Source: an uncultured Lentisphaerota bacterium (GTDB taxonomy: Bacteria; Verrucomicrobiota; Kiritimatiellia; CAIQIC01). Taken from it: a DNA stretch of 64,000 bases. The DNA lies in the NCBI GenBank assembly GCA_903889245.1, contig CAISWQ010000065.1, forward strand, positions 1 through 64,000, in the 5' to 3' direction. The position numbers were made by a program, and so were the translations under genes. Below the pieces are notes generated by a model, which was given only the letters and a program-made list of their open reading frames with translations, was not told the DNA's origin and ran no database searches. Numbering within the stretch: position 1 is the stretch's first letter; each line of letters starts with the position of its first letter. This document shows positions 43,806-51,366 of the stretch, piece after piece.

Positions 43806-46040
43806 ATGAATATTTCGACATGTTGGAGTGTGCTGTGTTGGCTACGCCGGGTCGGTGACCCGGCCTACAGCGACGGATGCTGTAGGCCGCGTGACCTCAC
43901 GCGGCGGCTTTTTCCAATCATTGGAATTCTCGCCCTGTTGTTTTTCCAAGCGTTGGCAGCAGAGCTGCCCGTCTCGCAGACTCGGCTGGAAACGCGCGCG
44001 ACGGAAGACGGGATCGTGCTGTTCGATGCCGCCACGACGCCAATCTCGGTCATCACTTCGCAAAGTCATGCCCAGTTCGCGCTGAAGGATGGCCTGCTAC
44101 AGGTTGCGACGAAGGGTGGAACCGGGTTCCCCGGCGTGCTGATCAAAGGCGCGTGGGATCTTTCCAGTTGCAATCGCGTGACGTTCGAGCTGGTCAATCG
44201 CGACCAGAAAGGCGAACTGCCGCTGACCGTCCGGCTCGATAATCCCGACGCCGATCCCGGCCAGTCGCGCGGCGTGTTCATCGACCGCGTGAAGTTCTCC
44301 GGCCACGCCGTCACGATGTGCGAGGTCGCGTTGCCGCCCTATCTGCCGCAGGCGCGGGCGATCACGGCCAAGCTCGATGGCATGCGGCGCGGACCGTTCG
44401 CGACGTTCGGCGTCGCCGCCGATCTCGACGCGGCACAGACGGTCGGCGTCGCGGTCTATCTCAAGGAACCGAAGCTCGACTGGCAGTGGGGCGTGAGGCG
44501 CATCGTCGCGCACAAGGGCGCGCCGGCGGAAGTGCCGGACTGGATGAAGCTGCCGGCGGAGAAATTCTTCCCGTTCATTGATGTCTATGGCCAGTTCAAA
44601 TACAAGGAGTGGCCGGGCAAGACGCATAGCGATGCTGACCTTAAGGCCGCGCTCGCCAAGGAACAGACCGACCTCGCCGCGCATCCGGGGCCGGAAGGCT
44701 GGAACAAGTTCGGCGGCTGGGCGGCGGGTCCAAAGTTGAAGGCGACCGGCCAGTTCCGCGTCGAGAAGGTCGACGGCAAGTGGTGGTTTGTGGACCCCGA
44801 AGGTTGCCTCTGGTGGTCGCACGGCCCGGTGCGCGTCACCTCGTCCTCGGCGGTGACGCCGCTCGACAATCGCGAGTTCTACTTTACCGATCTGCCGCAG
44901 CCGGACTCGCCATTCGCGCTCTTCTACACGACGCATGACGCGCTGCTCTGGCCCTACTACGAGGCGCGCGGCCAGAAACGCACCTATGATTTCTCGTCGG
45001 CGAACGCGTTCCGGAAGTACGGGCCGAACTGGAGGGGGAAATACGCCGTCCTCGCCCACCGGCGGCTGCGGAGCTGGGGCCTGAACACGATCGCCAACAG
45101 CTCCGACCGCCGCATCTGCGAGATGCACCGCACGCCCTATTGCGACCGCTTCGAGCTGAAGTCGCCCGACATCGCGGGCAGCAAGCTCGGCTGGTGGAAA
45201 TTCAAGGATCCGTTCCACCCCGACTTCCGCGCGAACTTCCACAAGCAACTGCTCGCGCGCAAGGCGGAACTCGACGACCCGTGGTGCTTCGGCTTCTTCG
45301 TGGATAACGAGATCGCGTGGGGCGGCCCGGCCGAGTTGGGCGAGTGGACGCTGCAATCACCGCCGGACCAGCCCGCGAAAGTCGAGATGCTCGCGCGGCT
45401 GAAGGCCAAGTATGGCGACATCCAAAAGCTCAACGCCGCGTGGGGCAGCGCCTTTGCCGGCTGGGAGGCACTGCTCGCCGCGCAGGCGAAGCCGCCCGCG
45501 GGCGCGAAGGATGACTGCACGGAATTCAGCGCCGTGGTGACGGAGGAATATTTCAAGCGCGTCCGCGAGGAGTTCAAGGCCGTGGCGCCGGACAAGCTCT
45601 ACTTCGGCTGCCGCTTCGCCGGCTCCACCGAGGCCGCGGTCCGCATGGCCGCGAAATACTGCGACGTGATCAGCTACAACATCTATCGCCACACGCTCGA
45701 CGCCTTCAAGCTGCCGGAGGGCGTGGACAAGCCCGTGCTCATTGGCGAGTTCCACTTCGGCGCGCTTGACCGCGGCCTGTTCCACTCGACGCTGATCGGC
45801 GTCGCCAACCAGGAGGAGCGCGGCAAAGCTTACGCCGCCTATGTCACCTCCGCCCTGCGCCACCCGAGCTTCGTCGGCGTCCACTGGCACCAGTTCGGCG
45901 ACCAGCCAACCACCGGCCGCTTCGACGGCGAAAATTTCCAGAACGGCTTTGTGGATGTCTGCGACACACCCTATCCCGAAACCATTGCCGCCATCCGTGA
46001 GGTCGGCTACAAGCTCTACGAACTCCGCCGCGCGCCGTGA
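43806..46040 (+). CDS. exported clan GH-A hydrolase, agarase/beta-galactosidase-like, repeat-encoded signal
   Basis: 744 residues from ATG 43806 (RBS AAAGGAA); ATG 43770 would add 12 residues. The signal is composite plus dyad and a second hairpin module: LRRVGDPAYS..., LTRRLFPIIGILALLFFQALAAELP. Mature domains: a CBM-like beta sandwich (about 60-240), then a barrel with WWFVDPEGCLWWSHGPVR, acid/base Glu502 in FFVDNEIAWG and nucleophile Glu648 in VLIGEFHFG. The pattern resembles GH42/GH50-type beta-galactosidases and agarases. A beta-linked galactan or similar is a fair guess. It is the last gene of the long cluster. Confidence 0.8.
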   Translation: MNISTCWSVLCWLRRVGDPAYSDGCCRPRDLTRRLFPIIGILALLFFQALAAELPVSQTRLETRATEDGIVLFDAATTPISVITSQSHAQFALKDGLLQVATKGGTGFPGVLIKGAWDLSSCNRVTFELVNRDQKGELPLTVRLDNPDADPGQSRGVFIDRVKFSGHAVTMCEVALPPYLPQARAITAKLDGMRRGPFATFGVAADLDAAQTVGVAVYLKEPKLDWQWGVRRIVAHKGAPAEVPDWMKLPAEKFFPFIDVYGQFKYKEWPGKTHSDADLKAALAKEQTDLAAHPGPEGWNKFGGWAAGPKLKATGQFRVEKVDGKWWFVDPEGCLWWSHGPVRVTSSSAVTPLDNREFYFTDLPQPDSPFALFYTTHDALLWPYYEARGQKRTYDFSSANAFRKYGPNWRGKYAVLAHRRLRSWGLNTIANSSDRRICEMHRTPYCDRFELKSPDIAGSKLGWWKFKDPFHPDFRANFHKQLLARKAELDDPWCFGFFVDNEIAWGGPAELGEWTLQSPPDQPAKVEMLARLKAKYGDIQKLNAAWGSAFAGWEALLAAQAKPPAGAKDDCTEFSAVVTEEYFKRVREEFKAVAPDKLYFGCRFAGSTEAAVRMAAKYCDVISYNIYRHTLDAFKLPEGVDKPVLIGEFHFGALDRGLFHSTLIGVANQEERGKAYAAYVTSALRHPSFVGVHWHQFGDQPTTGRFDGENFQNGFVDVCDTPYPETIAAIREVGYKLYELRRAP
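43845..43991. repeat. composite copy 10 (62 bp), dyad and second hairpin module, in frame
   Basis: Composite 43845-43906, dyad 43909-43926 (CCAATCATTGG centre), left-half dyad 43940-43956, then the 39-bp GGCAGC...GCTGCC module (43953-43991), read in a different frame from its sister at 31381 and giving the ALAAELP cleavage region. Confidence 0.9.
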
Positions 46041-46109
46041 GCGCGAAGCCACGCCTGGCTTTCACGGACAAAATGGACGGTATGGACTTGATGGACATCC
46101 ATGCGGTCC

Positions 46110-46300
46110 ATGGTGGCGGGCGGTGGTTTGGGTTGGCCGCGTTCTGATGGTTCGACTGGCTCACCACAGGCGAACGCGGCTGCATCGGAGGTTCACAAAA
46201 TCATGCGGAGAGGACACGCTCCCAATGATTTTGTTGATTCCGTAGCCGCACTCGTGAGAGTGCGCGCTAGCTCAAGCCAGCCACGTTCCGGCGAACGAGG
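46110..46300. repeat. mosaic of hairpin repeats between two convergent genes
   Basis: The 260-bp gap holds an ACAAAATCAT (46195-46204) / ATGATTTTGT (46225-46234) inverted pair and a GTAGCCGCACTC/GAGAGTGCG hairpin (46242-46264), plus GCGTTCTGA- and GAACGCGGC-type arms. The same parts recur at 47259-47424 and 48669-48757. No gene is seen here. Confidence 0.75.
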
Positions 46301-47230
46301 CTACGGCCGATCGGGGAAAATGAATTTCAGGATGCCGCTGCCGACGGGATCGGCGGGCTCATACATGCCGGAGGCCATTTCGCCGTGGCTGTGGTTGGCG
46401 ACGGCGACGAAGCGGGCGTGGCAGCCGGCGGTCTTCAGTGCCTCGGCGAATTTTTTGCCTTCTTCGGCCGCGGCGGCGCGGTTGGTGGTGTTGAAGATCA
46501 GGAAGGCGGGATAGCGCTGTTTGTTCGTGACGTGATGCAGCGGCGAGGCGACTTTCAGCACCTGCGGATCTTCACCGAAGGCGGTCTTCACCATGCCTTT
46601 CACCAGCTTTTCGTTGTCGGCGCTGGTGAGGTCGAAGCTGGCGGTGTCCACCGGGATTACGCCGGCGAGGTCGCTGATCTTCAGGCCGTGTTTCTGGAGA
46701 TAGGCCGGGTCGGTGCCCAGCAGCGCCGCCAGGTGCGCGCCGGCGGAATGGCCGGAGAGAAAAATCTTCGTCTTGTCACCGCCGAATTCGGCCGCGTGGG
46801 AGAAAGCCCACGCGAGCGCCGCCGCGCAATCCTCGGCGTGCGCCGGATGCTTGAACTTGGGCGAGAGGCGGTAGTTTGGCGTGATGAACAGGACGTTCTG
46901 CGAGGCATAGAACAGGCCGGTGCTCTTCATCAACTTCTTGTCGCCAATCTCCCAGCCGCCGCCGTGGATGTGGACGAGGACCGGGACGAGCTTGTCTTTC
47001 TTCGGCGGGGCATAAACATCGAGCTTGTGCGCGCTCTCGCCGTCGGTCAGGTAGGGGACATCCAGCTTGGTGGCCACGTTGGTCGCCAGCGCTGCGACTT
47101 TCTTTTCGTCCTGCTTCTTCTTCATCCACATCTTCAGCAGGCCGCCGCGCCCGGGGCTTTCCTGGGCCGCGGCGGTCAGGCCGAGGGCGGCAACCAGCAA
47201 AATCGTCACACGTGTCAGCTTCATAATCAT
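46301..47230 (-). CDS. exported alpha/beta-hydrolase, BD-FAE/acetyl-esterase type
   Basis: 309 residues with signal MKLTRVTILLVAALGLTAAAQ (ATG at 47230 or 47224). Oxyanion motif HIHGGGWEIGD, nucleophile elbow LSGHSAGAH and a C-terminal His in VAVANHSHGEM complete the catalytic set. Such proteins hydrolyse acetyl or feruloyl esters on plant polysaccharides. It converges with the large GH gene and has an independent upstream region full of hairpin repeats. Confidence 0.87.
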   Translation of the reverse strand: MIMKLTRVTILLVAALGLTAAAQESPGRGGLLKMWMKKKQDEKKVAALATNVATKLDVPYLTDGESAHKLDVYAPPKKDKLVPVLVHIHGGGWEIGDKKLMKSTGLFYASQNVLFITPNYRLSPKFKHPAHAEDCAAALAWAFSHAAEFGGDKTKIFLSGHSAGAHLAALLGTDPAYLQKHGLKISDLAGVIPVDTASFDLTSADNEKLVKGMVKTAFGEDPQVLKVASPLHHVTNKQRYPAFLIFNTTNRAAAAEEGKKFAEALKTAGCHARFVAVANHSHGEMASGMYEPADPVGSGILKFIFPDRP

Positions 47231-47258
47231 CCAACGTTTTCCCGGGCCGGGTTATTTT

Positions 47259-47600
47259 GTAGCCGCACTCGTTAGAGTGCGGCTGGTCGCGTTCTGACGA
47301 ACGCGGCTACCTCGGAGGGTTCACAAAATCATGGCTACAAAATCATGCAGAGAGGACAGGTTGCCCCATGATTTTGTCATCATGATTTTGAGGCGCTCCG
47401 TAGCCGCACTCGTGAGAGTGCGGCCAGCTTATACCTAGCCCGTCACAACGCACTGGATTGCGTGGGAGTTGTAGCTCCCGCCCACCAGAAGCAGGGCTGG
47501 GCTTCTGTAGCGGCGGGCTGTGCCTGCCGTCGGCGGCCATAGGCCGCCGCTACAGCCGGTCGCGTTCTGACGAGCGCGGCTACAGCCTGCGGGCTCTGTC
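47259..47600. repeat. dense hairpin-repeat region, no gene
   Basis: This 370-bp gap (47231-47600) holds GTAGCCGCACTC...GAGTGCGGC hairpins (47259-47283 and 47401-47424), GCGTTCTGACGAACGCGGC arms (about 47288-47307; repeated near 47553-47581), an ACAAAATCAT/ATGATTTTGT pair (47323-47332 and 47369-47378), a GGAGTTGTAGCTCC hairpin (about 47465-47478) and a GGCGGCCATAGGCCGCC hairpin. No convincing open frame exists; apparent ones just read through the palindromes. Confidence 0.8.
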
Positions 47601-48602
47601 TCAATCGGCGGCGGGCTGGAGGATGATTTCTGCCGCACCGGGCAGGGCGGGGTAGCGCGCGAGGCCGCCGGCGACCTGCACCTTCGTTTTGGTTGCGCCT
47701 TGCATCACGGTGCACGCCTTCCAGTTCGCCGGGACGCGCGTGGCGAGCGTCAGGGGCAGGTCGTAGAGCGCGGGATCGGTGGCGCTGGTGAGCTGGAGGC
47801 GGATCTGCTTCGCGTCGGCGGCGAGCACCTTGGCCGTGGCGGCCTTCCGCTCGGTCAGATATTTGTGCCACGAGATCGGGTCGGTGACCCAGATCTGTTC
47901 GCGGTGCGCCTCGAGTTTGTCGAGGATGGCGCGGAACCAATCCAGCGGCGTGACGAGCCAGTCGCCGCCGACGCCGTGGAAATCAAGATGCCCCATCTCG
48001 CCCTTCGCGAGGGCTTGGTCAATGGTCTTGAGGCATTCGGCGGCGCTCTTCTGGTGGAGGGGCGGGCCCCAGAACGGCGGGCGGTCGATCAGGTTGAGCT
48101 TGGCGAGCGTGGCCATGGTCTCGTCCTTGGTGATCAGCCACTTTTCCTTTTTGACGCCGCCGGGCTGGCCATAGGAAATCAGCCGCGGCGTCTTGCGGTC
48201 GGGATAGCACTTGTTGATCTCGTCGGTGCATTGCTGGAGTTCGCGCTCGAAGTCGGCGACATCCAGCGCGTGGCTATGCGTGAACGTGTGGTTGGCCAGC
48301 TCCATGCCGGCGGCGGGGACTTCCGTTTCCCACGCGCGCTGCTTGTTCTTAAACGGGCCGTTGCCGGGGTTGATGTAGAACGTGCCGACCATGCCGCGCT
48401 TCTTCAGCTCGGGGATGGCGTTCTTGATATGGCTCTCGCAGCTATCATCGAACTCCAGCAGGAAGACCGCCTGCTTGCCGTCCTTCCATTTCAGGATCGT
48501 CGTCGCACCGGTTTCCGGCCCGGGTGCTTCGCGCGCGGGCGCCGCCGCCTGCGTTGCGCCGGCGAGGCCGAGCGCCATCAGCAACGTGGAGAGTGTTTTC
48601 AT
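47601..48602 (-). CDS. exported polysaccharide deacetylase (NodB homology domain)
   Basis: 333 residues with signal MKTLSTLLMALGLAGATQAAA. The NodB domain shows FLLEFDDSCESH (catalytic Asp pair) and ELANHTFTHSH (metal-binding His motif). It would remove N- or O-acetyl groups from an amino sugar or hemicellulose polymer. The C-terminal 90 residues form a beta domain. It stands alone on the minus strand between repeat-rich gaps. Confidence 0.87.
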   Translation of the reverse strand: MKTLSTLLMALGLAGATQAAAPAREAPGPETGATTILKWKDGKQAVFLLEFDDSCESHIKNAIPELKKRGMVGTFYINPGNGPFKNKQRAWETEVPAAGMELANHTFTHSHALDVADFERELQQCTDEINKCYPDRKTPRLISYGQPGGVKKEKWLITKDETMATLAKLNLIDRPPFWGPPLHQKSAAECLKTIDQALAKGEMGHLDFHGVGGDWLVTPLDWFRAILDKLEAHREQIWVTDPISWHKYLTERKAATAKVLAADAKQIRLQLTSATDPALYDLPLTLATRVPANWKACTVMQGATKTKVQVAGGLARYPALPGAAEIILQPAAD

Positions 48603-48668
48603 GGCCGCAGACCATGCCGCAACCGGTGCAGCAGCGCAAGGCGGATTCCCGCGGCTGACCGGAGGATC

Positions 48669-48890
48669 ACAAAATCATGCAGAGAATCTTGCCGTTCTTC
48701 ATGATTTTGTAATCATGATTTTGTCAATCTCTGTAGCCGCACTCGTCAGAGTGCGGCCGGCCGCAGCCAGCCACCCATTTCCAAGCCTTGGAAAAAATCT
48801 GGCGAACTTTTCCAGGGCTTGGAAAAATTTCCGCGGGATTTTCCAAGGCTTGGAAAAAGTGAGGGTTCCCGTTTCCAATCCTTGGAAAAA
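48669..48890. repeat. hairpin mosaic and four dyads upstream of the FAD oxidoreductase
   Basis: The 334-bp gap 48603-48936 contains ACAAAATCAT (48669-48678)/ATGATTTTGT (48701-48710), a GTAGCCGCACTC/GAGTGCGGC hairpin (48733-48757) and dyads at 48778-48796, 48808-48827, 48839-48857 and 48872-48890. No gene is seen. The dyads end 46 bp before the next start. Confidence 0.82.
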
Positions 48891-48936
48891 CCGCTATACA
48901 TCCCGCCGTGCTGGTCATGAGCGAAAGGCGGGAACG

Positions 48937-50367
48937 ATGAAGCGCAGGGATTTTTTTCTGGCAAGCGGCGCGGCGGCGCTGGCGCCGCTGGGGATGCGCG
49001 CGGCAGAACTGACGGCCGATGGCGTGCTGGTGCCGGCGCGCAAGGTGCCGGTGCTGGCCGAGGCCGAGGTCGTGGTCTGCGGCGGCGGAACCGCGGGCAT
49101 CGCGGCGGCCTGCTGCGCGGCGAAGCACGGCGCAAAGGTGCTGCTGCTCGAGCGCTGGCCGAGCCTCGGCGGCATGGCGACCAACGCGCTGGTCAATATC
49201 TGGCACACGAGCGACCGCCGGAAGCAGGTGATCTTCGGCTTCGTACAGGAGGCGATTGAGCGTGCCGGCGGTTTCATGCAGCGCTATCCCGATTTTCCCA
49301 GGCGCTACGAGACGCACAAGTTCGATCCCGAGGGGATGCGCGTCGTATTCTGGCAATTGCTCCGCGAGCGCGGCGTGCGCGTCCTATGCAACGTGACGGC
49401 GGTCGAGTCGGTGGTCGAAGGCGGGCAGGTGTGCGCGGTGCTGGTGGATACGAAGACCGGGCGCAAGGCGGTGCGCGGGAAAATTTTCATCGACGCCACC
49501 GGCGATGGCGACGTGGCGGCCAATGCGGGCCTGCCGTTCGATTTCGGACGCGTGGGCGATGGCCGTGTGCAGGGCATGACGATGATGTTCGAGCTGCGCG
49601 GCGCCGATCAGGCCGTGGCGCGTGCGACGCCGCGCGAGCAGGTGGCGCGCGTCCTCGCGCTGATGCAGGAGCAGCGCGATGCCGGGAAGTTCCCGCCGTT
49701 CAACGAGGGCCATGCCGCCAGCTACCTGCGGTCGGGCGCGACCGGCCTCTATAACATGTGCCCGGCCGCCGGCAATCCGCTCAACGAAGAGGAGCTGACG
49801 CAGCTCTCCGAGGAGGCGCGCGGCCATGTCTATCAATACCGCGACCTGTGGCGGCGCGAGCTGCCGGCGTTCGCCAAGGCGGAGATCGTCCAGATGGGTC
49901 ACGGCCTTGGCATCCGCGAGTCGCGCCGCATCCGCGGGCTCAAGATGCTCGATGGCCAGATGGTCATCAAGGCCGCGAAGCAGCCCGACGCGATCGGGCA
50001 CGGTTTTTGGATGATCGATATCCACGACCCCAAGGGCACCGGCTACACGACGCACAGCGATCACAAGCCCGGCCAGTGGCTGGAACCGGGCCAGAGTTAT
50101 CACCTTCCGCTCGGCATCTGCCTGAACGCGCAGCTCGCCAATCTCGCGGTCGTCGGCCGCTGCGCCTCGACGACGCACGAGGGCTGCGCCTCGGTGCGCC
50201 TGCAATCGCATGGCATGGTGATGGGCCAGGGCGTCGGCACCTGCGCCGCGCTTGCGCTGCGCAGCGGCACGCAGATGTCGCTGGTGGACATCAAGAAGTT
50301 GCAGGCCACGCTGCGTAGCGATGGCGTCTATCTGGAGGATGTACCGGCGGCGGCGCTGGCGACGTGA
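48937..50367 (+). CDS. Tat-exported FAD-dependent oxidoreductase
   Basis: 476 residues from ATG 48937 (RBS AAAGGCGGGA). MKRRDFFLASGAAALAPLG is a Tat signal, fitting export with bound FAD. The dinucleotide-binding motif VVCGGGTAGIAAACCAAKHG and the ATGDGDVAANAG motif identify the FAD-dependent oxidoreductase family that is common next to glycosidases in PVC genomes. The substrate is unknown, possibly a sugar. Its stop overlaps the GTG of the acetyltransferase gene. Confidence 0.85.
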   Translation: MKRRDFFLASGAAALAPLGMRAAELTADGVLVPARKVPVLAEAEVVVCGGGTAGIAAACCAAKHGAKVLLLERWPSLGGMATNALVNIWHTSDRRKQVIFGFVQEAIERAGGFMQRYPDFPRRYETHKFDPEGMRVVFWQLLRERGVRVLCNVTAVESVVEGGQVCAVLVDTKTGRKAVRGKIFIDATGDGDVAANAGLPFDFGRVGDGRVQGMTMMFELRGADQAVARATPREQVARVLALMQEQRDAGKFPPFNEGHAASYLRSGATGLYNMCPAAGNPLNEEELTQLSEEARGHVYQYRDLWRRELPAFAKAEIVQMGHGLGIRESRRIRGLKMLDGQMVIKAAKQPDAIGHGFWMIDIHDPKGTGYTTHSDHKPGQWLEPGQSYHLPLGICLNAQLANLAVVGRCASTTHEGCASVRLQSHGMVMGQGVGTCAALALRSGTQMSLVDIKKLQATLRSDGVYLEDVPAAALAT

Positions 50368-50834
50368 AGACTGCGGCTTCAACAGCGGATTTGAGCTGCC
50401 GCGAGCTGGCCTTCGGCTCGGCGGATTACCACGCAGCGGTGGCGTTGCGTGAGGTGGTGCTGCGCCGGCCGCTCGGCCTGACGTTGACGCCGGACGACTT
50501 CGCCGGCGAGGAAACCTCCTTCCACCTCGGCTGTTTTGCCGGCGGGCAGCTCGTGGGCACGCTGATTCTGCGCCCGCTCGACGCGCGGGTGCTCAAGATG
50601 CGGCAGGTGGCGGTTGCGCCGGAGTGGCAGGGCCGCGGCATCGGCACGGCGCTGGTCGCCTTTGCCGAGCACTGCGCCGCCGCGCGCGGCTTCACCACAC
50701 TCGTCGCCCACGCGCGCGGCACCGCGTTGGACTTCTACCGCAAGCTCGCCTATTGGGAAGAAGGCGCACCCTTCCTGGAGCAGGGCCTCCCGCACGTCGC
50801 CATCCGCAAAGAACTGGGGACAAGAACCGGGTGA
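50364..50834 (+). CDS. GNAT-family N-acetyltransferase
   Basis: 156 residues from GTG 50364, which overlaps the preceding stop. The acetyl-CoA motif RQVAVAPEWQGRGIGTALVAFAE is typical of GNAT proteins, followed by a C-terminal DFYRKLAYWEEG. It is closest in look to the small ElaA/YjcF group. The acceptor is unknown. It is coupled to an exported oxidoreductase but is itself cytoplasmic. Confidence 0.85.
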   Translation: MKTAASTADLSCRELAFGSADYHAAVALREVVLRRPLGLTLTPDDFAGEETSFHLGCFAGGQLVGTLILRPLDARVLKMRQVAVAPEWQGRGIGTALVAFAEHCAAARGFTTLVAHARGTALDFYRKLAYWEEGAPFLEQGLPHVAIRKELGTRTG

Positions 50835-50846
50835 TGAGGGACGCGT

Positions 50847-51176
50847 TTAGTGGACGGCGGACTTGGAGCAGAGGTTGATGACCATGACGCCTGCGATGAT
50901 CAGCCCGATGCCGAGCAAGGCCGCCGCGTCGAGCGCCTGCTTGAACACCAGCCAGCCGATCAGCGAGATCAGCACGATACCGACGCCGGACCAGACGGCG
51001 TAGGCGATGCCGACCGGGATGGTGCCGAGCGTGCGCGAGAGAAAGTAGAACGCGAGCAGGTAACCCACGACCACCACGGCCGAGGGGCCGGGCTTGGTGA
51101 ATCCTTCTGAGGGTTTCAGGGCTGTCGTCCCGACGACTTCCGCCGCGATCGCGATAAACAGATAGACCCAATGCAT
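50847..51176 (-). CDS. small multidrug resistance (SMR) transporter, EmrE/QacE type
   Basis: 109 residues with four hydrophobic helices; start at ATG 51176 with GAGGCGG upstream. The essential membrane Glu lies in AIAAEVVGTTALK, and YAVWSGVGIVLISLIGWLVFKQ matches the SMR signature. These proteins exchange protons for cationic drugs or guanidinium-type compounds as antiparallel dimers. It converges with the acetyltransferase gene. Confidence 0.92.
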   Translation of the reverse strand: MHWVYLFIAIAAEVVGTTALKPSEGFTKPGPSAVVVVGYLLAFYFLSRTLGTIPVGIAYAVWSGVGIVLISLIGWLVFKQALDAAALLGIGLIIAGVMVINLCSKSAVH

Positions 51177-51258
51177 AACCGCCTCCCGCGCCACACCTGT
51201 CCGGGCAACGCTGGCGCAGCCTAGGTGCGGCGACGGCGCGGGTCAAGCGCGCACTGGC

Positions 51259-51307
51259 TTTCCAAGCCTTGGAAAACGCCGGGAAAAATTTTCCAATCCT
51301 TGGAAAA
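51259..51307. repeat. two dyad repeats upstream of the 664-residue protein
   Basis: Copies lie at 51259-51276 and 51289-51307 in the divergent gap between the SMR gene and the next exported enzyme. Confidence 0.85.
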
Positions 51308-51366
51308 AGGTCGGCAGCCGCGCGGCGCGTGCGCTAAACTCGCCGCGCTTTTCTTCAGGAGCCCGC

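Noticed and set aside
25489-43906. Composite repeats as riboswitches or leader RNAs
   Set aside because: Their three hairpins look RNA-like, but nine of ten lie downstream of the start codon with reading-frame-preserving lengths, which fits translation better. A dual role cannot be excluded.
47343-47540. Small open frames in the 47231-47600 gap
   Set aside because: They are made of hairpin repeat sequence only, and peptides from different copies match because the DNA repeats, not because of a gene.
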